A DNA stretch of 23,091 bases from an uncultured Clostridia bacterium (lineage in GTDB: Bacteria > Bacillota > Clostridia > Oscillospirales > Oscillospiraceae). The stretch's first letter is position 1, and every line of letters starts with the position of its first letter. Position numbers and translations under genes: made by a program. Below are positions 1-7,504 of this stretch, piece after piece. The stretch covers positions 1 to 23,091 of the forward strand of contig CAMVJF010000006.1 of assembly GCA_947167725.1 (NCBI GenBank), read 5' to 3'. A model generated the notes under the pieces. The model worked only from the letters and a program-made list of their open reading frames with translations. It made no database searches and was not told the origin of the DNA.

Positions 1-370
1 AATCTGCGTTGTCCGTGTCCTCGCGATAGGAAAAGGCGTCGGGATACTCGCGCTCGAGCATCGCCCGGTGCTCCTCGGTGATGCCGCGCAGGCAGAAGGG
101 CTCATAGCCCCGAAAGGCGGCGTATTCGCGCATCGACTCGATCGCCGGGCGCAGCGGCCCGGTGCCGATGGGAAAGACGAAGGTCGGCTTTCCCTCATAG
201 CGCAGCTTGGTCAGCATCCGTCCGCCTTTGCGGGCGATCAGCTGACGAAAGCGGTTGTCCCAGATGTAGATGTTGCCGAAATTATAATCGGCGCTTCGGC
301 TGCCCTCGGCGCGGACGATCTCGTCGACCCAGGGCTTGTCGCAGAGTGTGACGGTTTGAAAGGGTATCAT
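1..370 (-). CDS. DUF2156 domain protein (partial, N-terminal part)
   Basis: The first 123 codons of a leftward gene whose 3' end lies off the window. The start ATG (370-368) is preceded by AAGGA at about 7 nt. The protein begins MIPFQTVTLCDKPWVDEI and contains an early aromatic/Asn segment (NFGNIYIWDNRF), then a conserved-looking stretch ending YREDTDNAD. This pattern matches the N-terminal half of DUF2156, the GNAT-like domain related to the C-terminal transferase domain of phosphatidylglycerol lysyltransferase (MprF). In stand-alone form the substrate is unknown, and no membrane segment is seen in the visible part. It starts 9 nt after the uracil-DNA glycosylase stop and is probably the third gene of the cca operon. 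The family call is recognition from sequence; function is not inferable. Confidence 0.75.
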   Translation of the reverse strand, partial: MIPFQTVTLCDKPWVDEIVRAEGSRSADYNFGNIYIWDNRFRQLIARKGGRMLTKLRYEGKPTFVFPIGTGPLRPAIESMREYAAFRGYEPFCLRGITEEHRAMLEREYPDAFSYREDTDNAD

Positions 371-379
371 GGCAGTTCC

Positions 380-970
380 TTAAGATCTCAGGGAAATCTC
401 CGTATAGATATCGGTCTCACGGCGCAGCACGCCGCGCAGCTCGCGCAGGTCGGCGAAGGTCTCCGGCCGCTTGGACACGTCGCGCAGCAGCGCGGAGGGG
501 TGGTAGATCGCCATCATCCGCACGCCGTCGCGTTCGAACCATTGCCCGTGCTCGCGCGTGATGCGGAAATCCCCGCGGATCAGCTCGCCCGCCGCGATGC
601 GGCCGAGGCAGACGATGATCTTCGGTCGTACGAGCCGGATCTGCGCGTCGAGCCAGGGACGGCAGGCCGCGAGCTCCGTCTCCTGCGGATCGCGGTTGTG
701 AGGCGGACGGCACTTGACCATGTTGGCGATATAGATCATGGAGCGGTCGAGCCCGATGAGCTCGAGCATATCGTCGAGCAGCCTGCCCGCCGGGCCGACG
801 AAGGGCTCGCCCTGCAGGTCTTCCTGCTCGCCCGGGCCTTCGCCGACGAGCATCAGCTCGCTCGGCGCCTTTCCCACGCCGAAAACGAGCTTCGTCCTCG
901 TCTCTCCGAGGGGGCATTTGCGGCACACGGCGCAATCCGCGGCCAGTTTTCCGATCTCCTGCTCTGCCAT
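380..970 (-). CDS. Uracil-DNA glycosylase, family 4 (Fe-S)
   Basis: A 196-aa cytoplasmic DNA repair enzyme that excises uracil from DNA to start base excision repair. Family 4 features are visible: four cysteines that would hold a [4Fe-4S] cluster (C13, C16, C87, C103), motif 1 GEGPGEQED at residues 43-51, the FVGPAGRLLD segment at 57-66, the NMVKCRPPHNRDP segment at 83-95, and motif 2 HPS at 157-159. Length is normal for the family. I chose the start at 970 because the cysteine-rich N-terminus begins there and it lies 2 nt after the cca stop, suggesting translational coupling. A longer reading from 1186 would overlap cca by over 200 nt and add arginine-rich, non-homologous sequence. It is followed 9 nt later by the DUF2156 gene. 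The family 4 assignment (rather than 5) rests on the motif 1 form. Confidence 0.93.
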   Translation of the reverse strand: MAEQEIGKLAADCAVCRKCPLGETRTKLVFGVGKAPSELMLVGEGPGEQEDLQGEPFVGPAGRLLDDMLELIGLDRSMIYIANMVKCRPPHNRDPQETELAACRPWLDAQIRLVRPKIIVCLGRIAAGELIRGDFRITREHGQWFERDGVRMMAIYHPSALLRDVSKRPETFADLRELRGVLRRETDIYTEISLRS

Positions 971-972
971 TT

Positions 973-2172
973 TCAGCTCTCCTCCGTGCCGCCCGCGAGC
1001 TGCAGCAGCAGCTCGCGGCGATTGTTCTCCGGGTAGTCCATCACGTAATCCAGCAGGAAGTTCAGCATCTCGCCGAGTTCCCGGCCTCTGAGCCCGAGCT
1101 CCACCAGATCGTCGCCGCTGACGGCGAGATGGCGGACGGAAAAGCATTCGCCGCTTTTCAACACCGCCCGGAGCGCGTCGCGGCATCGGCCGCCGCGCAG
1201 CGCGTCATGGCAGCGCGCGGCGCAGTCCGCCGTATCGACCCCGTAGCGGTTCAGCAGCTTTTTCCACTCCTTGGCAGTGCGGGGCGGCTCGGTCTTCAGC
1301 AGCGCGCAGCAGTCCTCACAGCAGCGGATCGTCCGCCCGTCGAGGCGCAGCGCGGTCAGAAAGCCGCGCACGGAGGAGATCATGCCGCGCTTCTCCAGGA
1401 TCGCGCAGAAAGCCGCCCAGCGGGGCAGCGCCTTGCGCGGCAGCGAAGAGATGCGCGCGAGCTCCGCGCTCATGCTCTCCTCGCCTCGCGTGAGCAGGAA
1501 GCCGTCGAGCAGCCCCGCGCCGATCACGCGCCGCAGGATCTCGCAGCGCGGCGTCAGCAGCATTTTTTCAACCTCGTCGCGCACGCGCTCGGCGGAGAGC
1601 TTCGCCGCGAGCGGCGCCTTCTCATCAATGGCTGCGAGCGTCTTCTCCTCCACCGTGAAGCCAAGACGCGCCGAGAAACGCAGCGCGCGGAACATCCGCA
1701 GGGCGTCCTCCTCGAAGCGTCGCTCCGGCTCGCCCACGCAGCGGATCAGCTTGTTTTCGATATCCGCGATGCCCCCGAAGGGATCGGCCACCAGACCGTC
1801 CGGCGGAAGGGCGATAGCGTTCATCGTGAAGTCACGCCGCGCGAGGTCGGAGGTCAGATCGCCCACGAAGCTGACGGCGTCGGGATGGCGGTGGTCGGCG
1901 TAGTCCCCGTCGCTGCGGAAGGTCGTGACCTCCACGGCATGGGAGTGGATCATCACCGTGACCGTCCCATGGCGGATCCCGGTCGTCACCGTATGCTCAA
2001 AGAGCTCCCTCACCTGCTCCGGCAGCGCGCTGGTGCAGATATCCCAGTCCTGCGGGTGTACGCCAAGGATCATATCGCGCACGCAGCCTCCGACGAGATA
2101 GGCGAGATAGCCGTGCGACTGCAGCACGACCAGGACCTGCTTGACGTATTTCGGCGGGATGATTTGAGCCAT
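973..2172 (-). CDS. cca: CCA tRNA nucleotidyltransferase
   Basis: A 399-aa class II tRNA nucleotidyltransferase that adds or repairs the 3' CCA end of tRNAs using CTP and ATP. Visible motifs are the nucleotidyltransferase signature LVGGCVRD (residues 26-33), the catalytic metal-binding pair in DWD (D42, D44), the RRDFTMNAIA segment, and the nucleotide-recognition segment RRFEEDALRMFRALRF. A helical C-terminal body follows without an obvious HD phosphohydrolase motif. Start 2172 is chosen because TGAGGT lies 6-7 nt upstream; ATG at 2184 would overlap that site, and the reading from 2304 begins inside the promoter. It is the first gene of a leftward operon with udg (2 nt gap) and the DUF2156 gene. 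Motifs alone do not exclude a CC-adding or A-adding variant, but no second such gene is in view. Confidence 0.93.
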   Translation of the reverse strand: MAQIIPPKYVKQVLVVLQSHGYLAYLVGGCVRDMILGVHPQDWDICTSALPEQVRELFEHTVTTGIRHGTVTVMIHSHAVEVTTFRSDGDYADHRHPDAVSFVGDLTSDLARRDFTMNAIALPPDGLVADPFGGIADIENKLIRCVGEPERRFEEDALRMFRALRFSARLGFTVEEKTLAAIDEKAPLAAKLSAERVRDEVEKMLLTPRCEILRRVIGAGLLDGFLLTRGEESMSAELARISSLPRKALPRWAAFCAILEKRGMISSVRGFLTALRLDGRTIRCCEDCCALLKTEPPRTAKEWKKLLNRYGVDTADCAARCHDALRGGRCRDALRAVLKSGECFSVRHLAVSGDDLVELGLRGRELGEMLNFLLDYVMDYPENNRRELLLQLAGGTEES

Positions 2173-2203
2173 GATCAACCTCATATCGGGCCCGAATCCG
2201 TGC

Positions 2204-2232
2204 TTGCATAAAGCAGACGGCGGGTTTATAAT
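2204..2232 (+). promoter_or_regulatory. Predicted sigma-A promoter toward murC
   Basis: TTGCAT at 2204-2209, a 17-nt spacer, and a perfect TATAAT at 2227-2232. Transcription would start near 2239, giving a murC leader of about 85 nt. A terminator-like hairpin follows within about 10 nt of the predicted start. Its use as the murC promoter is inference. Confidence 0.55.
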
Positions 2233-2248
2233 GTGATGGAATGTGCGG

Positions 2249-2275
2249 GCGGAACGCGCAGCGTCCGCTTTTTTT
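2249..2275 (+). terminator. Terminator-like hairpin in the murC leader (possible attenuator)
   Basis: Arms GCGGAaCGC (2249-2257) and GCGTCCGC (2261-2268) pair with one bulged A and a 3-nt loop, followed at once by seven T (2269-2275) and then ATTTT. It reads as an intrinsic terminator on the + strand. It sits between the predicted murC promoter and murC, so it could end transcription early. Confidence 0.5.
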
Positions 2276-2304
2276 ATTTTACCATTCCGCTGTCGCAACA
2301 TCAA
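2276..2304 (-). promoter_or_regulatory. Predicted sigma-A promoter for the cca operon
   Basis: On the minus strand TTGATG (2304-2299), a 17-nt spacer, and TAAAAT (2281-2276). Transcription would start near 2269 and give a leader of about 97 nt before cca. It faces the predicted murC promoter, so the 5' ends of the two transcripts would be complementary over roughly 30 nt. Confidence 0.55.
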
Positions 2305-2322
2305 TACTCATTTTCGGGGTGC

Positions 2323-3705
2323 ATGAACATGATCGAATTTGAAAACTATCTCTCCCCCGGACGCAAGGGCCACCTCGTCGGCATCGGCGGCGTGTCCATG
2401 TCCTCTCTGGCCGAGGTGCTCAAGGGCATGGGGATTCTGGTGACCGGCTCGGATATGAACGAAGGACAGAATGTCAGCCACCTGCGGGAGCACGGATTCC
2501 CGATCTTCATCGGGCACCGCGCGGAGAACATCGGCGAGGACGTGGACTTCCTCGTCCGGACGGCCGCCGTCCACGACGACAACCCCGAGATCGTCGCGGC
2601 GCGCGCGCGGGGCATCCCCGTTTTTGAACGCACCCAGGCCTGGGGCGCGATCTCCAAGGACTATCAGAACGCCCTGTGCATCGCCGGCACGCACGGCAAG
2701 ACCACCACGACCTCGATGTGCACGCACATCAACATGGCGGCCGACCGCGACCCGACCGTAATGATCGGCGGCACGCTGCCGCTGCTCCACTCCGGCCACC
2801 GTGTGGGAAGAGGAAACACGATCATCATGGAGGCCTGCGAGTACTACAACTCCTTCCTCTCCTTCCATCCGACGATCGCCGTGATCCTGAACATCGAGGC
2901 GGACCACCTGGACTTTTTCAAGGATATCGAGGATATCAAGCACTCCTTCCGCGCCTTTGCCGAGCGCGTCGGCGAGGACGGCACGGTCGTCGTCAACTAC
3001 GACGATCCAAACGCCATGGACGCGGTCTCCGGCGTCGGGCGAAGGATCATGACCTTCGGTCTCGACCCCCGCGCCGACGTTTACGCCAGGAACGTCCGTT
3101 ATCTCGGCGAGACCAGCCAGTTCGACATCATGTACCACGGCCGGAAATACACCGACGTGACGCTGCACGTCCCCGGCGAGCACAATGTCCGAAACGCGCT
3201 CGCGGCAGCCGCCGCCTCGATCTGTCTCGGCATCCGGCCCACCGCCGTGAAATACGGTCTTGCGGGCTTCAACGGCGCGGGCAGACGCTTCGAGTTCAAG
3301 GGCAAGTTCAACGGCGCGGACGTCTATGACGACTATGCCCACCATCCCGGCGAGCTCAAGGCTCTGCTCGACATGGTCGAAACGCTCAACTACAAGCGCA
3401 CGGTGGTCGTCTTTCAGCCCCACACCTATTCGCGCACAGCCGCGCTGTTCGACGATTTCATCGCTCAGCTCCGCCGCCCCGACGTGACGCTGCTCGCCGA
3501 GATCTTTGCCGCACGGGAGCAGAACACCATTGGCATCTCCTCGGCTGATCTCGCGGCGCAGATCTCCGGGGCCAACTTCTACGGCAGCTTCGACGGTCTG
3601 GAGAACGCGCTGCGCTCTCTGGCCCAGCCCGGCGACATCATCCTGACGGTCGGCGCGGGCGATATCTACCGCATCGGCGAGCGACTCGTCGAGGAAAAGG
3701 AATGA
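2323..3705 (+). CDS. murC: UDP-N-acetylmuramate--L-alanine ligase
   Basis: A 460-aa cytoplasmic Mur ligase that adds L-alanine to UDP-MurNAc, the first amino acid step of peptidoglycan stem peptide synthesis. Motifs in order: the N-terminal nucleotide fold GIGGVSMSSLAEVL (residues 20-33), the ATP P-loop GTHGKTTTT (122-130), the central EACEYYNSF and NIEADHLDFF segments typical of MurC, YDDYAHHPGEL, and the C-terminal FQPHTYSRT. Length is typical. Start ATG 2323 (or ATG 2329 two codons on) gives the family N-terminus; GGGG at 2316-2319 is the only weak ribosome site. The longer reading from 2233 adds 30 residues that overlap the leader hairpin. It is divergent from cca and followed by a terminator-like hairpin. 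Confidence 0.95.
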   Translation: MNMIEFENYLSPGRKGHLVGIGGVSMSSLAEVLKGMGILVTGSDMNEGQNVSHLREHGFPIFIGHRAENIGEDVDFLVRTAAVHDDNPEIVAARARGIPVFERTQAWGAISKDYQNALCIAGTHGKTTTTSMCTHINMAADRDPTVMIGGTLPLLHSGHRVGRGNTIIMEACEYYNSFLSFHPTIAVILNIEADHLDFFKDIEDIKHSFRAFAERVGEDGTVVVNYDDPNAMDAVSGVGRRIMTFGLDPRADVYARNVRYLGETSQFDIMYHGRKYTDVTLHVPGEHNVRNALAAAAASICLGIRPTAVKYGLAGFNGAGRRFEFKGKFNGADVYDDYAHHPGELKALLDMVETLNYKRTVVVFQPHTYSRTAALFDDFIAQLRRPDVTLLAEIFAAREQNTIGISSADLAAQISGANFYGSFDGLENALRSLAQPGDIILTVGAGDIYRIGERLVEEKE

Positions 3706-3712
3706 GGGTCAA

Positions 3713-3743
3713 ACCGCCGCGGCGAGAAGTCCGGCGGTCTTTT
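3713..3743 (+). terminator. Intrinsic terminator after murC
   Basis: ACCGCCG (3713-3719) pairs with CGGCGGT (3732-3738) across a 12-nt loop and is followed by CTTTT. It lies 7 nt after the murC stop and only about 20 nt before the next gene's start on the same strand, so it may limit rather than block read-through into that gene. Confidence 0.6.
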
Positions 3744-3763
3744 CCCCCGACGGGATAGAAAGT

Positions 3764-4972
3764 ATGAAAAAATTCCTTGTTCTGCTGCTCTGCGTCCTGC
3801 TTTTCGCCTCTCTCTGCCCCTTTGCCGCGGCCGAGGAGGCCGACAAAAAGGTCCATGAGTGCAGCGGCATCGTCTTCGACCGGCCGCTCCACGGCTTTAT
3901 CCGGGGCACGCTCGAGAGCGGCAACTATTACATCGACGGCGAGGCCGCCGTCATCGGCCACGTCAAGATCCGCGGCGAGGTCAATCTCTGCATCAACGGT
4001 TACCCCATCTCCGTGCAGAGCTCCTCAACCTTCCTCGTTCTCGAGGGCGGCGTGTTCAACATCTACGACTGCACCGGAGACGGGCTGATCGGCTTTTACA
4101 AGAGCCGTCTGCACAATCATCCCCTTACCGTCAACGCGGGCGGCACGGCCAATATCTACGGCGGCTGGCTCTATGGAAAAAACGGCTCAAACGCGGTCAA
4201 CAGCGCCGGCACGGTCAACATATACGGCGGTAAGATCGAGAGCGGCTGGACCTTCCACTGCGCCGTGCGCAACAGCGGCGAGGTCAACCTCTACGGCGGC
4301 GAGCTGATCGGCTCGATCGGCATTTCACAGCGCGATCTGGGCAAACTGCATATCCGCGGCAACGAATTCACCATCCGCTCCGAGCGTGTCGCGCTGCAGT
4401 ACGTCACGGCCGCCACGCCGCTCTATATCGACACGCCGTATTACCGCTGGCGCACCGACCCGGAGGGGGAATTCACCTCCTCGGCGGACGAGCCGTACCG
4501 GGTCAGTGAGAAGGATCTGTATCTCGAGTTCGCGCCGCTGCTCGCGCCGATCCGCTACGAGCTCGGCGGCGGGACGCTGGAGAACGAGGCGCCGCGGGAA
4601 TACGTCTGCGGCGAAGGCTGTGCCCTGCCGGAGACGGTCAGGCGCGGCGACGACCTGTTCCTCGGCTGGTATGATGCGCCCGAGGGCGGCAGACGCTATG
4701 ACGAGATCCCGGCGGACTGCGCCGGCGAGCTCGTCCTCTACGCGCGCTTCGAGCCGACCGCGACGCCGACCCCCGCGCCCACGCCCGTTCCCGCGCCGGA
4801 GGCGGAAATGGCGCCGGAGGAGTCCTCCCGCAGCGCGCTGTGGATCTGTCTTGCGGCGGGCGCCGTGCTCGCTGCGGCGGTGCTGGCCATCCTCCTTCCG
4901 AGGCTTCGCAGGAAGGACGCCCCCGCGGCGGACGCGGAATCGGAAACGGACATTCCCGGCGGCGAACGCTGA
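3764..4972 (+). CDS. Surface protein: beta-helix plus InlB B-repeat, membrane-anchored
   Basis: 402 aa. A signal peptide (MKKFLVLLLCVLLFASL, cleavage probably after the FAAAEE region) is followed by a repetitive region from about residue 60 to 210 rich in short strands of the form NIYGG, NIYGGK, NLYGGE and VNAGG, as in right-handed beta-helix adhesins. Residues 263-331 form one InlB B-repeat (Listeria-Bacteroides repeat, Flg_new family): the YELGGGTL start, FLGWYDAPEGG in the middle and LYARFEP at the end. A Pro/Thr/Ala-rich linker (about 332-356) leads to a C-terminal hydrophobic helix (about 358-381) and a basic then acidic tail, so it is anchored in the membrane with the domains outside. 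No LPXTG motif is seen. Ligand unknown; adhesion or cell-wall contact is inference. The ribosome site is weak (GGGA about 9 nt upstream). Confidence 0.75.
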   Translation: MKKFLVLLLCVLLFASLCPFAAAEEADKKVHECSGIVFDRPLHGFIRGTLESGNYYIDGEAAVIGHVKIRGEVNLCINGYPISVQSSSTFLVLEGGVFNIYDCTGDGLIGFYKSRLHNHPLTVNAGGTANIYGGWLYGKNGSNAVNSAGTVNIYGGKIESGWTFHCAVRNSGEVNLYGGELIGSIGISQRDLGKLHIRGNEFTIRSERVALQYVTAATPLYIDTPYYRWRTDPEGEFTSSADEPYRVSEKDLYLEFAPLLAPIRYELGGGTLENEAPREYVCGEGCALPETVRRGDDLFLGWYDAPEGGRRYDEIPADCAGELVLYARFEPTATPTPAPTPVPAPEAEMAPEESSRSALWICLAAGAVLAAAVLAILLPRLRRKDAPAADAESETDIPGGER

Positions 4973-4985
4973 ATCGCAGAAATGG

Positions 4986-5027
4986 AAACTGCGCAGGATC
5001 CCGAATCGGATCCTGCGCAGTTTTTTT
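4986..5027 (+). terminator. Strong intrinsic terminator between convergent genes
   Basis: A perfect 16-bp inverted repeat: AAACTGCGCAGGATCC (4986-5001), a 6-nt loop, and its complement (5008-5023), running into seven T (5021-5027). It ends the surface-protein gene on the + strand. The convergent minus-strand operon ends at 5038, and the same hairpin followed by TTTCC on that strand may also stop it, less efficiently. Confidence 0.85.
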
Positions 5028-5037
5028 GTTCCGCGGA

Positions 5038-6444
5038 TCAGTTTTCAAACGCCGTCATCGACGCGGCGAGCCAGCGTCCGCCGCGCTGCACGAAGAGCAT
5101 CTTGTAGCCGTCCTGCTCCGTGCGGGACTGCTGTCCGTGCCAGGAGGTCGCGGTATAGTCCGCCTTGTAGTTGATCGAGCAGCTGAAGCAGTCGTCGCGT
5201 ACAAAGTGGAAGTTGCTGATCTTCAGCTCGTCGTACTTGACCTCTGTGGCCGAGGCCCAGATCATCGCGTCGCGGGAGCTTTTGATGTTGCGGTACAGAT
5301 CCGTGCCGCTCAGCGTGCGGTTGAGCAGATCGCTCATGGCCGTTCCGTTGTATTTGTAGGAGGTGTAATTCATGTACGACTTGAAGAACTCGTCCGCCGC
5401 CGAACGCATGACCCAGGTCGTGTCCGGGTCGCTCGGGTAGAAGAAGAAGTACTTCCCGCTCACGCCGACGACGGGCGTCAGCTCCTCGCCGTTGTAGGTC
5501 GCGCGGATCTCCGGGACGCTGTACAGGCCGTCCGCGGCGTAGTGCACGGTCTTGTACCAGCTGTCGGTGATGTAATTCTCCAGATGCCGGAACATGTTGT
5601 TCTCGCTCGAGACGATCTCGCCCTCGCCGAGCTCTGCGCCGCAGACCGTGACGACGACGCCCTCCGGCGCCTCGATCTCGAAGGAGTAGGTTTCCTTGGG
5701 CTCGACGACATAGCGGCATCTGCCATTCTCGATCTCGCCGAGCGGCGCGATCTCGTTGCCCTCGGCGTCCGTCACCGTGATATCGCCGTAGAGCGGCGTG
5801 ATCTCATAGCGCACCATGCGCGGCTGGCGCTCGAAGCGCGCCTCGAGCTCGCCGACCTCGCTCAGCGGCACCGCCGGGTCAATGATCAGCTCCTGGCGCA
5901 AGGGCTTGCCGTTGAGGAAGATCTCCGTGCCGTCCGGCACGTCGATCTCCACCGTCAGCGCCTCGAGCGCTTCGGTCAGCGGAGTGGCGCGGATCGATTC
6001 CACCCGCCACTCGCAGCGGCTCCACTTCTTCGCAAGGAAGCTGATGCGCGAGCCCTCCACGGGCACGAGCCGCACCTCGCCCAGGCGGGAGGGGCCGGCA
6101 TAGAGCCCGAAAATGCTCTGATCGGGCGTGCTTTTGGTGCGGTCGAGCCGATAGCTGAGCTTCCGTCCTTCCAGCGCTCCGTTGAAATAGCTTTCGAAGA
6201 GCTGCTGCGGGTCCTCGAATTCGCCGACCTCGCCCACTGTGGGCAGCAGCGCGTCGCGCCAGCCGTCCTCGCTCATGGCCGCCATCAGCTCATCCATCGC
6301 CTTTTCGGGCATGGTGTCCTCATAGACCGAGGCGTAGCGGTAATAGACCAGGCAGCTCACCAGACCGAGCGTCAGGAGCAGCAGCGTCCAGAACAGCAGG
6401 AAGGGTCCCCAGTGGTCTCTTCTTTTTTTCCTGCGCTTAGCCAT
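5038..6444 (-). CDS. Single-pass membrane protein, NTF2-like C-terminus (unknown function)
   Basis: 468 aa, function not recognised. The N-terminus is polybasic (MAKRRKKRRDHWGP), then one hydrophobic helix at about residues 14-35, so the bulk is outside. The first third (ending near FESYFNGAL) has the size and look of a small helical/NTF2-like domain; the middle contains DGTEIFLNGKPL, a PEGA- or TcaA-like beta domain pattern; the last ~130 residues (FFKSYMNYTSYKYNG to MTAFEN) resemble an NTF2-like domain of the kind found in TcaA-type extracytoplasmic proteins. These domain ideas are weak pattern matches. Start 6444 gives a good ribosome site (GGAGGG) and overlaps the upstream stop by 8 nt (ATGGCTAA), so it is the last gene of the six-gene operon. 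The 31-residue extension to 6537 is not homologous-looking. Confidence 0.7.
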   Translation of the reverse strand: MAKRRKKRRDHWGPFLLFWTLLLLTLGLVSCLVYYRYASVYEDTMPEKAMDELMAAMSEDGWRDALLPTVGEVGEFEDPQQLFESYFNGALEGRKLSYRLDRTKSTPDQSIFGLYAGPSRLGEVRLVPVEGSRISFLAKKWSRCEWRVESIRATPLTEALEALTVEIDVPDGTEIFLNGKPLRQELIIDPAVPLSEVGELEARFERQPRMVRYEITPLYGDITVTDAEGNEIAPLGEIENGRCRYVVEPKETYSFEIEAPEGVVVTVCGAELGEGEIVSSENNMFRHLENYITDSWYKTVHYAADGLYSVPEIRATYNGEELTPVVGVSGKYFFFYPSDPDTTWVMRSAADEFFKSYMNYTSYKYNGTAMSDLLNRTLSGTDLYRNIKSSRDAMIWASATEVKYDELKISNFHFVRDDCFSCSINYKADYTATSWHGQQSRTEQDGYKMLFVQRGGRWLAASMTAFEN

Positions 6445-7504
6445 TGGCCTCGCCCTCCTCTCCGAGCACGATGAAGCCCGTGGGGATACGGCGCGGGCCG
6501 GTGACGGAGGCGCAGTCGTTGATGATCCTGCCGTCATAAACCATGACGGAGGACGAGCCGCCGTCGAGGTTGCCGACGTTGTAGGCGCCCCTGTCCTGCA
6601 TGATATCCACCACGTCCCAGAGCGTGGCGCCGAGGGTCTTGCTGCTCCGGCCGTCCAGGACGAGCAGCAGCAGATCGCCGTCCTGCGTCTGGCCGATGGC
6701 CGTGCGCGGGTTGACGCCGGGGCCGAGGTTCTGGGTCTGGACCTCGCCGTTGATGATCAGCGACGAGGCAATGCCGTCGTGGGTCGTGAAGCTCACGCCC
6801 CATTTCATGCCCGCGTCCAGCGCCTGCTGGCCGGTCATCGTGCCGACGATGAGCATGCCCTCGCCGGTCAGTCCGATGACGTTGTATTTCGCCGTGGGGC
6901 TGCCGTAGATGATCTCGCCCTTGCTCAGCACCATGCCGGTCGGGGTGCCGCCGTTGCCGCGGCCGTTGTCATCAATGAAGCCGCCCGCGTTCGTGCCGGC
7001 GATGCCGCTGTATTTTGCCACCAGCTCCGTGAGCTGCAGCCCCGGCGCGGAGCCGAAGTTGTCCGAAGTGCCGAGGATGACCCGCGTGGGATCGTGGATC
7101 GTCAGCAGCTTGCCCTTGCAGGCGCCGTAAGCGATATCCTCCAGCTCGACCACCGGGATCTCCTTGCCGTCCTCGCTCTTCTCCCGGACCGGCGCGATAT
7201 GGATCAGGGAGGTGTTGACCTGCGCGGTCTCCACATCCTCGGTGCTCTGCATCAGATAGGGCGCGAGCTCCTCCTGCGACAGGTAGAGATTTGGGATCCA
7301 GCGGATCGCGCTCGTCTCGCGCAGGGAGTTGCACCAGATCCCCGTGAGCGTGGGCGAGGGCCCCTTGATCGCGACCCAGAGCAGGCCGAAGACGGTAAGG
7401 AGAAGACACAGCAGCGTGATCCCCAGAAAGGCCATCACACGGCCAAAGACGTTCTTTCTGCGCTTTTTGCGCTTTCTGTCCGTCCTTTTCAGATTCTCAT
7501 CCAT
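6437..7504 (-). CDS. Phosphodiester glycosidase family protein (NAGPA domain)
   Basis: 355 aa. The cytoplasmic N-terminus is highly basic (RKRKKRRKN), followed by one membrane helix at about 22-46 and a large outer domain. The outer domain matches the phosphodiester glycosidase/NAGPA family (formerly DUF2233): GTNAGGF near residue 180, a VNPRTAIGQ segment and the signature NLDGGSSSVMVYDG with N312-G316. Characterised relatives hydrolyse sugar-phosphodiester bonds, as in the mammalian enzyme that uncovers mannose-6-phosphate; the bacterial substrate is probably a phosphoglycan or phosphodiester-linked sugar, but this is inference. It overlaps the upstream LRR lipoprotein gene by 8 nt (ATGGATGA) and the downstream gene by 8 nt. 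It is one of two such proteins in the operon. Confidence 0.88.
   Translation of the reverse strand: MDENLKRTDRKRKKRRKNVFGRVMAFLGITLLCLLLTVFGLLWVAIKGPSPTLTGIWCNSLRETSAIRWIPNLYLSQEELAPYLMQSTEDVETAQVNTSLIHIAPVREKSEDGKEIPVVELEDIAYGACKGKLLTIHDPTRVILGTSDNFGSAPGLQLTELVAKYSGIAGTNAGGFIDDNGRGNGGTPTGMVLSKGEIIYGSPTAKYNVIGLTGEGMLIVGTMTGQQALDAGMKWGVSFTTHDGIASSLIINGEVQTQNLGPGVNPRTAIGQTQDGDLLLLVLDGRSSKTLGATLWDVVDIMQDRGAYNVGNLDGGSSSVMVYDGRIINDCASVTGPRRIPTGFIVLGEEGEANG

Noticed and set aside
1129..2211. 360-codon + strand frame opposite cca
   Set aside because: A shadow of cca; composition is Arg/Ala/His-rich and no family motif is seen.
5021..5035. Separate minus-strand terminator of the envelope operon
   Set aside because: Only the shared hairpin at 4986-5023 is available, with TTTCC on that strand; noted there as possibly bidirectional rather than a distinct element.
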